Origin: an uncultured Fibrobacter sp.
GTDB taxonomy: Bacteria > Fibrobacterota > Fibrobacteria > Fibrobacterales > Fibrobacteraceae
DNA length: 64,000 bases
NCBI GenBank assembly: GCA_946186895.1
Contig: CAMHOW010000006.1
Span: forward strand, 1-64,000
Direction of reading: 5' to 3'
This document shows, piece by piece, positions 1 through 7,189 of the stretch. The notes beneath the pieces were generated by a model that saw only the letters and a list, made by a program, of their open reading frames with translations, was not told the origin of the DNA and made no database searches. Positions within the stretch are counted from its first letter, which is position 1, and every line of letters starts with the position of its first letter. Position numbers and translations under genes: made by a program.

Positions 1-1362
1 AAGGCGTTTGAAATCACGAGGAAAGGACGTCCTTTTTTTGAATATTTTTTCTTCCATAATTCTTTTATATTTGACAGAACGTTTACTTGGTAACATATTT
101 ATTTCAAAGAAAAGCATTTTTAGAGTGTTGTGTAACCCAGAAGCGCTTTTCTTCCCGTTCTCTGCCATATATGTATCAAACCCTTCAATAGAAGGCTGCG
201 TGTTATTGCCTAATCTAGGAATCATTTCGTCATTTAATTTTTTTATTTCTCTAATATATTCCAGCATTGATGGAATAAGTGAGCTTTCGATGTACAATCG
301 TTTTTTGTTTAAAAAAGCGAGTAGACTTATAAAATCTTCAAATTTCCCCTCTTTTTTCATTTCGTCGTCTTTTTGATATAGGCATCCTTTGTCTTTCCTT
401 TGCATTAAACGTAAAAAAGCACGGTGTGTTTCGTACAATTTTTTTAGACAAAGAAAAAAAACACTGCAGTCGTCCGCATCCATAGACCAAATTTCATCAT
501 TGAATTCTGTGTTAGGAAAATTTGCAGCAATTTTATCAAACTTGGTTTGATTTAAGTTTGTTATGTCTTCATGCCGCCTAAACTGTTCAACAATATTAAT
601 ATTGCTTAATTCTCTTGAAATCATTTCAAAATTATCTTTGCAAATAATCCAATCATTGTATTCCTGATCAGAGGAATCGGAATCAGAATTTTCATTAATC
701 CTGGGCTTAATATCAGTAATAATTTCGTAGCTGATATGCTTGTCTTTGATCCAATCGCTAAACTTTTTTTTCTCAAAGTAGTCGGAGCGTTTTCGGTTAT
801 TCACTTCAAATTCTGTAGATGTGTCTACGAATACAATTTTTTGTGGATTTAATTTTTCAACAATTGTAACGAGCGCTTTAAAATATTTGTTAAAGTCACC
901 ACCACAGGGAATTTCATTTCTCTTTATGGTTCCATTCTTAATTCGGTCAAATCTATCATAAACAAAATTACAGTACGAAATTTTTTTAAGACTTGATCCT
1001 TTTAGATAAGTATGAATCTTTTGCGGATAGGCAAATGTTGGTCGTTCTTTTTTATCATCCAAATTCATTTCATTTTTTATTTCATCTCGAATTTTCCTTT
1101 TAGTTGTATCTCTATTGCAGTAAGAAATGATTTGGGTGCAATAATTTACTTTAGGAAAAACTTCTGTTTCTTCTAAAAACCGTTTATCAAGAGGAAGTTT
1201 ACAATCGCCAATGAAAAGAATTTTCTCCTTTGCTTCTCCGTATCCATCTCCGATATACGGAGTGTAAGATGCTTTTTCAAAAATCCCGGTCTCTAAGAGA
1301 GTTTTTTTGATTTTAACGTTTTTCTTCGGGTCCATTTCCAACTTTTCTTCGATATTGGCCAT
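1..1362 (-). CDS. AT-rich hypothetical protein, 3' end outside window
   Basis: An uninterrupted minus-strand frame of 454 codons begins with ATG at 1362 and runs off the left edge without a stop. An AGGAG ribosome-binding site lies about ten bases before the ATG. The product is rich in Lys, Asn, Ile and Phe. It has a hydrophobic strand KILFIGDCK near residue 48 and another, KIVFVDTSTEF, near residue 175. I do not recognise the family. The first strand loosely recalls the start of uracil-DNA-glycosylase-like folds, but no catalytic motif can be confirmed. The gene is clearly AT-richer than those to its right, which suggests acquisition by transfer. The neighbouring WYL regulator would fit an accessory or defence setting, but that is only inference. 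Confidence 0.75.
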   Translation of the reverse strand, partial: MANIEEKLEMDPKKNVKIKKTLLETGIFEKASYTPYIGDGYGEAKEKILFIGDCKLPLDKRFLEETEVFPKVNYCTQIISYCNRDTTKRKIRDEIKNEMNLDDKKERPTFAYPQKIHTYLKGSSLKKISYCNFVYDRFDRIKNGTIKRNEIPCGGDFNKYFKALVTIVEKLNPQKIVFVDTSTEFEVNNRKRSDYFEKKKFSDWIKDKHISYEIITDIKPRINENSDSDSSDQEYNDWIICKDNFEMISRELSNINIVEQFRRHEDITNLNQTKFDKIAANFPNTEFNDEIWSMDADDCSVFFLCLKKLYETHRAFLRLMQRKDKGCLYQKDDEMKKEGKFEDFISLLAFLNKKRLYIESSLIPSMLEYIREIKKLNDEMIPRLGNNTQPSIEGFDTYMAENGKKSASGLHNTLKMLFFEINMLPSKRSVKYKRIMEEKIFKKRTSFPRDFKRL

Positions 1363-1639
1363 AATTCTATTACTCCTATTTTCTTGTCAATATAGTATTC
1401 TATTTCAATAAGCTGGAAAAACCTGATTTGTTTTTCTCAATTTTTAGTTGTTAAACAACTTAAAAACTAAAGAATCCTTCAAAAAATTATTGAAGCTGCG
1501 CCTTGCAAAAATTATATTCCTTTCTAGAGCCGTTTTGAAACGCTCAGCCGCTTGCTTCCTCCCACCTCGAAGTGAGCAGCCAAATAACAAGGGGGTGGGG
1601 CAACAGAACAGGGTGGTTCGCCGCTCAAAGGATTGAAAA

Positions 1640-1744
1640 ATGACAAATAGAGAAGAAGCAGAACTCCGTGAATATGCCGCCGGCTTTTTTGACGGCTGCG
1701 ATCGCGACGATATGGAAGATTGGTTCGAGAAAGACAATGACTAA
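1640..1744 (+). CDS. Possible 34-residue acidic small protein
   Basis: A short frame starts at ATG 1640 and ends with TAA at 1742-1744. A weak AAAGGA ribosome-binding site lies just upstream. The product is strongly acidic, with many Asp and Glu residues, one Cys and aromatic residues in the second half (GFFDGCDRDDMEDWFEKDND). The composition looks like a real small protein rather than random sequence, but there is no domain to identify and no operon partner. The rest of 1363-1843 holds no other convincing gene. The stretch around 1560-1600 contains CCCACC and GGTGGG, which could pair in RNA. Confidence 0.3.
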   Translation: MTNREEAELREYAAGFFDGCDRDDMEDWFEKDND

Positions 1745-1843
1745 CCAGCTTCCAAACGACTAAACATCAAAAGGAGGTTAACCGACCCAAAAAGATGCTT
1801 CTGATTTACTATTGTGACTTGTGTCAGGTTTTGACTAGAATTT

Positions 1844-2908
1844 CTAGATATTTTTAGTATATATGGTCAATTCAACCGTGTTGTGGCTTAGGGAAGGTGG
1901 CTCCAGGTATGGGGCCACTAATTTTTTATGGCCTCCTATACACCCCCGCGCCTTCTCGAACTGCTCCATAAACCAGAGGCGCAGTTGTCGCGGTTCCAAG
2001 ATTTCGGCTTCGCCTAAGAATTGCGGAAAGTACACCTTGGCAAGCTTCTCGGAGCATTCGAAGGTGTAATCTCCGGCTCCGTCCACCCCGACGCATTCTA
2101 ATCGTGCATCTTTCTTCGCTGGCATCTTGCTGCCGGCGCTATCTACCTCGGTGGCGCGGTTCCCGGCAATCACCTTCGGGCGGTTGGTTGTCAGCCTGTC
2201 GTACCGGGCGGCGCCTTCTTCGGTGAGCCGTACCTTCACCTGCTGCCCGTAACAGAGGAAGGGGTCAAAGTGCTCGCGGAATGTTTCGGCCTGGTGCGAA
2301 AGCTCAAAGTTTTCGCAATGGTAGGCGGAACTCCCTAAATCGGCGGCCACGCCCCTGATATGGCATAGACGCAGGGAGTGGAACCTTGTGGCAGCGAGGG
2401 CGTCGACACGGTCGTCGCACACCACGACATAGGCCCGCACCTGCGACGGCGAAAAGGCTAGAAAGCAGGGGGACACATGCTTCGCTTGCCCACGGTAGGT
2501 GAGGTTCACGTTTTCACGGGCCTCCATGGCACTCGTCAGCTTGTCCAGGTTTTCACGGAATATGAAGCATTCCCGTTTACCTCGGGGCAGGTTCACATAG
2601 CTTTCGAAATAGTAGCGGCAGAGGGTGGCGATTTTGATGCCTGCACTCCTGGCCAGGGAATTCGCGTAGTTCGAAAAGCTTTCGCAATGCTGGTTCAGCG
2701 TGAACTGCAGTGGGGCCACGTTCTTGTACAGCGTGTCGTCTGCCCCGAGCTTTGTGGGGTCGGGTGGCGTAAACTCGCCATAGCGGGCAAGTATTCTGTT
2801 GCAAAGGTCACTTAGGCTTTTTATGCCGTAGTCTTCTACATCCAATTCCAACTGCGAACGCAGCAGGTTCGATGCGGCCACCTTTATTTTCTGGGATACG
2901 CTAATCAT
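1844..2908 (-). CDS. WYL-domain transcriptional regulator
   Basis: The 354-residue protein resembles WYL-domain regulators, which bind DNA through an N-terminal helix-turn-helix and sense a ligand, often a nucleic acid or nucleotide, through the WYL domain. Here residues about 75-105 are helical and could be a divergent DNA-binding part. Residues about 115-190 look like the WYL beta-sandwich (segments VNLTYRG and VRAYVVVCDD). Residues about 235-320 match the C-terminal extension (WCX) ending FLGEAEILEPRQLRLWF. The start is ATG 2908. WYL proteins often control defence or DNA-damage genes, and the AT-rich gene next door is a possible target, though nothing in the sequence proves it. The family call is moderate because the N-terminus is atypical. 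Confidence 0.6.
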   Translation of the reverse strand: MISVSQKIKVAASNLLRSQLELDVEDYGIKSLSDLCNRILARYGEFTPPDPTKLGADDTLYKNVAPLQFTLNQHCESFSNYANSLARSAGIKIATLCRYYFESYVNLPRGKRECFIFRENLDKLTSAMEARENVNLTYRGQAKHVSPCFLAFSPSQVRAYVVVCDDRVDALAATRFHSLRLCHIRGVAADLGSSAYHCENFELSHQAETFREHFDPFLCYGQQVKVRLTEEGAARYDRLTTNRPKVIAGNRATEVDSAGSKMPAKKDARLECVGVDGAGDYTFECSEKLAKVYFPQFLGEAEILEPRQLRLWFMEQFEKARGCIGGHKKLVAPYLEPPSLSHNTVELTIYTKNI

Positions 2909-3094
2909 ACCTTAAAGATAGTTTTCGCAGCAGAAGATGGGGAGGTTCGGCTTCAAAATCGAAAGTTCCGTTTTAATGGCGCCAATTTGCATTATCGGGC
3001 TAAAAACGGCAAAAGTGAAAAAACGGAAGTTCCTGTACGTAGAACGCAAAAATAATGCCTATTTGAGCAAGCGACGCTTGTGGTTAAATTACTA

Positions 3095-3122
3095 GAGATT
3101 CCCGGTCAAGCCGGGAATGACG
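3095..3122. repeat. Dispersed palindromic repeat (REP-like), copy 1
   Basis: Contains TTCCCGG-tcaag-CCGGGAA followed by TGACG, a perfect 7-bp hairpin with a short loop. It belongs to the dispersed family also seen at 7208, 20015, 51715 and 52884. Here it sits just upstream of the ribosome-binding site of the gene at 3142, so it would be part of that gene's leader or its promoter region. Confidence 0.7.
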
Positions 3123-3141
3123 ATATGTAAAGGAGTTCATT

Positions 3142-3492
3142 ATGTCTAATAACACAAAAGGCAAACCGGCAGAAATTGAAGAGGTCGAAGAAGAATCCGA
3201 GGGCATGCTGTTCGGCATTCTCGACGACATCTATGACTTGGCACACGACCTGTTCCCCGCAGCCACCGAAAAGTTCCACAAGAAGGTGGGCGATGCCCTT
3301 GAGCATGCCGCAGACTTTGTGGAAAACATCACCCCCTCGTGGGAGGCGGGTTGCGACCGTATCTACAACAAGGTGATGAACTTTCTGGACGGCGCCGAGG
3401 AATCGACCATAAAGGCGGTCGACAGGGTGCAGCATAGCCCGGTAGGTGCGGCTATCGACCAGATTTACAAGAGGAACCACCGCGAGTCCTAA
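3142..3492 (+). CDS. Hypothetical acidic helical protein
   Basis: A 116-residue protein with an AAAGGAG ribosome-binding site nine bases before the ATG. It is mostly acidic at the N-terminus (EIEEVEEESEG) and predicted to be alpha-helical and soluble. There is no signal peptide or membrane segment. The middle part alternates hydrophobic and charged residues in a way that suggests amphipathic helices, for example in a small helical bundle or coiled coil. I do not recognise a family. It stands alone between the WYL gene and batA, with a palindromic repeat in its upstream region. Confidence 0.75.
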   Translation: MSNNTKGKPAEIEEVEEESEGMLFGILDDIYDLAHDLFPAATEKFHKKVGDALEHAADFVENITPSWEAGCDRIYNKVMNFLDGAEESTIKAVDRVQHSPVGAAIDQIYKRNHRES

Positions 3493-3559
3493 TTGGGCCT
3501 TGTGGTCTCCCGTTCTGTAAAATTGTATATTGTCTCCGGAAAGTTTTTTCGGAGTCAAG

Positions 3560-4663
3560 ATGGATATTGGTAGTCTGCATTTTCAGAATCCTGAGGCCTT
3601 CTGGCTGCTCGTTCTTGTTCCTGTCCTTATCGCGTTATACGTCTACCGTCAGCAGCGCCGCAAGAGTACCATCAAGTTCCCGGCCCTGGCCATAGCCAAG
3701 AAGGCATCCCCCAGCCATCGGGTGCGTATGCGCCATATTGTGCCGGCCTTGCGTTTGGCCGCTCTCTGCTGCTTTATTGTGGCTCTTGCACGCCCCCAGA
3801 ACGCCACCGAGGTGGAATACACCAATACCGATGGCGTAGACATTATGCTGGTGCTAGACGTTTCGGGTTCCATGGGCACGCTGGATATGTTGACCCGTGC
3901 AGAGCAGGCAAAGCTTGGGATCATGAATGCCGAAAGGATTCTCAAGTCCGGCGACTACTGGAAATACAGCCGCATGGGTTATGCCCAGCAGGTCATTGCC
4001 GAGTTCATCCAGAAACGTCATAGCGACCGCATAGGGCTTTCTGCATTTGGCGCCCGAGCGGTAACCCAGTGCCCACTGACGCTGGATTACGGCAGCCTAC
4101 TTGAAATTCTCGGGGCCACGGACGACTTGGCTCAGGATTCTATCATGGGGAGCCGTACCGCTATCGGTGACGGTCTTATGAACGCCCTGGCCCGTCTACA
4201 AAAATCCGAGGCCAAGTCCCGCGTGGTGGTGCTTTTGACCGACGGCAAGGACAACGCCAGCGTCATTTCTCCTGTTCGTGCGGCTGAGGTGGCTCAGTCT
4301 TTGGGCGTGAAGGTTTATACGGTAGGCGTGGGCAAGCGCAAGGGCAAGATCCTTTCGTTCCAGCAGAACCCCTGGACCGGCGAAATCTCCTGGGGCGAGC
4401 GTGATATCACTCCCGAAGAAGGCATTGATGAGAATACCCTCAAGGCTGTTGCACAAAAGACCGGCGGCAAGTTCTACCGGGCCGAGAACAAGGAACAGCT
4501 CGAAGAAATCTACTCCGAAATTGACCAGCTAGAAAAGACCGAAATCGAGACGGTGGCCTACGCCCGCTACGCCGAAAAATTCTACCCCTGGCTTTTGGTG
4601 GGTGCGCTCCTCATTCTGCTGGAGCTGATTCTTGCCAACACCCGCTTTGTGCGGATTCCGTAG
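3560..4663 (+). CDS. batA: BatA-like von Willebrand factor A membrane protein
   Basis: Aerotolerance-type (Bat) protein: an inner-membrane protein with a von Willebrand A domain facing the periplasm, thought to act in envelope stress or assembly. The predicted order is a membrane helix near residues 10-28, a second near 57-75, a VWA domain at about 80-330 and a C-terminal helix at about 340-360. The metal-binding site is intact: DVSGSMG, then a Thr in GSRTAIGDG, then LTDGKDN. The start at ATG 3560 is preferred over an upstream codon at 3530 because GGAG lies eight bases before it and the family normally begins just before the first helix. A -10 box TATATT lies at 3525-3530. The VWA domain carries a roughly 25-residue insertion after the first motif. 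Its usual partner, BatB, follows after an opposite-strand gene. Confidence 0.88.
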   Translation: MDIGSLHFQNPEAFWLLVLVPVLIALYVYRQQRRKSTIKFPALAIAKKASPSHRVRMRHIVPALRLAALCCFIVALARPQNATEVEYTNTDGVDIMLVLDVSGSMGTLDMLTRAEQAKLGIMNAERILKSGDYWKYSRMGYAQQVIAEFIQKRHSDRIGLSAFGARAVTQCPLTLDYGSLLEILGATDDLAQDSIMGSRTAIGDGLMNALARLQKSEAKSRVVVLLTDGKDNASVISPVRAAEVAQSLGVKVYTVGVGKRKGKILSFQQNPWTGEISWGERDITPEEGIDENTLKAVAQKTGGKFYRAENKEQLEEIYSEIDQLEKTEIETVAYARYAEKFYPWLLVGALLILLELILANTRFVRIP

Positions 4664-4664
4664 G

Positions 4665-5783
4665 CTACTCCCCATCTACAGAAGGCTTGTAGCAGTTCCT
4701 GGTGCAGTTTTCGATCAGCTCGTCGACGGTTCTTGTAGTGGGCGTGCCAAATTCGGACCAGTAGATGGAGAAGGTGATGGGCCACGGGCCCTGGGCAAGC
4801 TCTTCGCTAGTGGCGCTGGTGGCAATCAGCCTGTTCATTAGGGTCTCAAGCTCAGAAAGGCTAGTGCATTCGGTAACAATGGCGAATGCAGACTTGTTCA
4901 GGTGGGCGATAAAGGACCCGCGGTTGATGCATTGACGCCGCAGGAATGTGGCCATTTTTTGCAAGGCCTCCATAGCGGCCGTTTTCCCATGTTTTTTTCG
5001 CATGGCCATGAAGTTATCAATCTCAATCTTGACGAAGAACAGTCTCTTGGCTGGGTTCTGGTTCTGTGTGATGTTATCCAGATAAGAGGCCAGCTTGTTT
5101 GCGTTGTTGAGTCCGGTTACGGAATTGGACGTGATCCGGCGTTCCTTGTAGAAAAAGAAGATGAAAAGGATGACGACAACGAAAGAGGGCGAGGTGATGG
5201 GCATCTCGTAAAATTTGGCCTGCAGAATGAGCGATAGCAGCGGGAGTGCCATTACGAATGTGATAAGGTATAGCTTCTGCCGAATGAACCGGTTTGTGCA
5301 TTTGCGGGCCTTGGCCAGGCAAATAAGTGAAGCCGAAACGATGTAAAGGATTGTGAGTACGTTCAGCAAAACCCATACGAGGGGTTTCATGTCTAGGGGT
5401 TCAACGGAAATATTTGTGAATGTGTCTACAATAGCGATTACGCTGACAATGATGCTGGGCAGAATGATGGGGATGAACCATTTGCGGAGATTGTAGGCGC
5501 TCGCGGATGTGGTGAAAAATACTGCAAGGAACCAGGAACATCCCATACAAATGCAGGTGATGATTTTAAGGCAGTTGATAATCTTGATTACGGGGATGTT
5601 TGCGGCAGGGATGCATTGGCCTGTGGAATTGAGGAGGCAGAACAGGATGGAAAAATCCACAAGCCGGCGGAACGCACTGATAGCCCTGTCCTGGATGGCG
5701 TACTCCGAAATGCCGAATCGAACTATCAAGAGCGCGGCGACGCTGATGATATCAATCTCAAGTATGAAGGGGTTGAAATCCAT
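4665..5783 (-). CDS. Membrane protein with degenerate GGDEF domain
   Basis: The 372-residue protein has about seven hydrophobic segments in residues 10-230 and a C-terminal GGDEF-like domain in about 235-370. Fold landmarks of diguanylate cyclases are present: SVTGLNNANKL (normally LTGLxNR) and VKIEIDNFMAMRKKHGKTAA (normally the ID-FK-IND-GH region). The signature loop that should read GGDEF is HLNKSAF, so both the substrate-binding glycines and the catalytic acids are gone. I infer that it does not make cyclic-di-GMP and may act as a sensor or effector. ATG 5783 has an AGGTG ribosome-binding site. It converges on batA, ending two bases from its stop, and is divergent from batB. Confidence 0.75.
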   Translation of the reverse strand: MDFNPFILEIDIISVAALLIVRFGISEYAIQDRAISAFRRLVDFSILFCLLNSTGQCIPAANIPVIKIINCLKIITCICMGCSWFLAVFFTTSASAYNLRKWFIPIILPSIIVSVIAIVDTFTNISVEPLDMKPLVWVLLNVLTILYIVSASLICLAKARKCTNRFIRQKLYLITFVMALPLLSLILQAKFYEMPITSPSFVVVILFIFFFYKERRITSNSVTGLNNANKLASYLDNITQNQNPAKRLFFVKIEIDNFMAMRKKHGKTAAMEALQKMATFLRRQCINRGSFIAHLNKSAFAIVTECTSLSELETLMNRLIATSATSEELAQGPWPITFSIYWSEFGTPTTRTVDELIENCTRNCYKPSVDGE

Positions 5784-5887
5784 AAATCACCTCTCATAAG
5801 GAAAATATAATTTTTTTTTAACAATAAAGACGCTTTTTCGTAAAAAAGTAGAAAATCCTGTTTTGGGGGGCCAAAAATACAAAAAAA

Positions 5888-5920
5888 TGGGCGAAAAAAC
5901 GGTTTTTTTGTATATTCTGA
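5888..5920 (+). promoter_or_regulatory. Putative batB promoter
   Basis: The run of T at 5903-5909 is followed by GTATATTCTG, giving a -10 box TATATT at 5911-5916. That is the commonest -10 form in this window. No good -35 box is visible. The rest of 5784-5967 is AT-rich spacer between the divergent GGDEF-like gene and batB. Confidence 0.45.
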
Positions 5921-5967
5921 GTGTTATGGGGGTTGTTTCCCCGGGTTAGCTTTTTTGGAGTCTTTTC

Positions 5968-6996
5968 ATGCGATTTGCGGAACCGAGCTTTTTGTGGGGG
6001 CTTTTCACCCTGCCCTTGTTCGCGCTCTTGTTCTATTACGCCTTTTACCGCCGCAAGAAGCTTGCGGAGCGTTTTGTGTCCCTTTCTATGTTGCCCAAGC
6101 TTGCCACCAGCGTTTCCCCCTGGCGTAGGCTTGCCAAGGTGCTTTTGCTGCTGCTGGCCATCGCCTTCTTGTTCGTGGCGTTGGCAAGGCCCCAGTGGGG
6201 CCACAAGCTGGAACACGTGGAACGTCGGGGCCTGGATCTGGTGCTTTTGCAGGATGTTTCCCTTTCCATGCTGGCCGAAGATATCAAGCCCAACCGACTG
6301 ATCCGCAGCCGTCATGAGATTTCCTCTTTCTTGGAATCCCTGACCGGGGACCGGGTGGGCCTGGTGGCGTTCAGTGGAGAGGCTCAGGTGATGGTTCCGT
6401 TGACTCTGGACTACGGTACCGTGCAGATGATGCTTCGGGAAATGGAGCCTGGTTGGCTTATGCCTGGTACTAACCTAGAAAAGGCCATTCGCAAGGGAAT
6501 GGACCTATTCAGGAATTCCGGTGGGGCGGGCAAGTATTCGGTGATGGTTTTGATGAGTGACGGCGAAGAGCTTGAAGATGCCGCCGTCAATGCGGCGAAG
6601 GAAGCTGCCGAGATGGGAATCCGCATCTATACGGTAGGTATCGGTTCTCGTGAGGGCGTGCCCATTCCCGTTAAGACAAAGAATGGCGAGGTGGCCTACA
6701 AGAAAGATATGCAGGGCAACATCGTGACCACCCGCCTAGAAGACGGGACCTTGCAAGAAATTGCCAGTGTTACGGGCGGCCTGTACTTTTACGCTAGCCC
6801 TGGCGAGTTCCAGCTGCAGAAGGTGCTTACAGAAATCGCCTCCCTCGAGAAGAAGGACCAGGCTAGCGACCGTTTTGAGAACTATCAGGATAGATACCAG
6901 CTGTTCCTTGGGATTGCGGCTCTGTTGTTCTTGATCGAGGCCGTGGTGTCTGAACGTGGGCGCCGTCGCAAGCAGGTGGCAGGACGGTTCAGTTAA
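5968..6996 (+). CDS. batB: BatB-like von Willebrand factor A membrane protein
   Basis: Second aerotolerance-type protein, 342 residues. It has membrane helices near residues 8-26 and 55-72, a VWA domain at about 85-300 and a C-terminal helix near 310-328. The metal site reads DVSLSM, then GTNLEKAI, then MSDGEE, so the key Asp, Ser, Ser, Thr and Asp are kept. The segment ALARPQWG just before the domain is typical of Bat proteins and is shared with BatA (ALARPQN). In Bacteroides-like operons BatA and BatB are adjacent and probably form a complex in the inner membrane. Here they share orientation but are split by an opposite-strand gene, and batB has its own promoter-like region. Confidence 0.88.
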   Translation: MRFAEPSFLWGLFTLPLFALLFYYAFYRRKKLAERFVSLSMLPKLATSVSPWRRLAKVLLLLLAIAFLFVALARPQWGHKLEHVERRGLDLVLLQDVSLSMLAEDIKPNRLIRSRHEISSFLESLTGDRVGLVAFSGEAQVMVPLTLDYGTVQMMLREMEPGWLMPGTNLEKAIRKGMDLFRNSGGAGKYSVMVLMSDGEELEDAAVNAAKEAAEMGIRIYTVGIGSREGVPIPVKTKNGEVAYKKDMQGNIVTTRLEDGTLQEIASVTGGLYFYASPGEFQLQKVLTEIASLEKKDQASDRFENYQDRYQLFLGIAALLFLIEAVVSERGRRRKQVAGRFS

Positions 6997-7007
6997 AAAC
7001 CGGGTAC

Positions 7008-7093
7008 AAAAAAAGCCTTTCGGGTGGGTATGTCTCTCTTGGAGACGGGCGGCGCTCCATGGGAGGCCGAACTTAAGATCCACCGGAAAGGCT
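7008..7093 (-). ncRNA. Candidate structured small RNA with intrinsic terminator
   Basis: The ends pair over 14 positions (7014-7027 with 7080-7093), with 13 matches. Inside are two hairpins: GTCTC/GAGAC at 7032-7036 and 7042-7046, and GGC-CTCC/GGAG-GCC at 7051-7068 with one bulged G. Together these form a closed three-way junction. Read on the minus strand, the closing stem is followed by a run of T, as in an intrinsic terminator; on the plus strand it is not. A promoter lies directly upstream on the minus strand, with a -10 TATATT that places the transcription start within about two bases of the stem. The sequence does not match SRP, 6S, tmRNA or hammerhead cores that I know. Its function is unknown. 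Confidence 0.55.
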
Positions 7094-7101
7094 ATGAGTA
7101 T

Positions 7102-7131
7102 AATATACAATCAAAAACGACGATAATCCAA
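7102..7131 (-). promoter_or_regulatory. Putative promoter of the structured RNA
   Basis: On the minus strand, TTGGAT (7131-7126) and TATATT (7107-7102) are separated by 18 bp. Transcription would begin near 7095, just before the first base of the paired RNA element. The -10 box is the same form seen before several protein genes here. The -35 box matches the usual consensus only in TTG. Confidence 0.45.
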
Positions 7132-7189
7132 ATAATTTTGAAAAACCTTAGTCCAATTTGGAATGAGGGTTTAGCTATATTGTCCGGTA

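Noticed and set aside
1795-1857. Short frame of 20 codons after AGGAGG at about 1771
   Set aside because: The spacing between the box and ATG is about 17 bases, too long, and the peptide has no notable features.
7008-7093. Hammerhead ribozyme
   Set aside because: The three-way junction fits in shape, but the CUGANGA core is absent on both strands.
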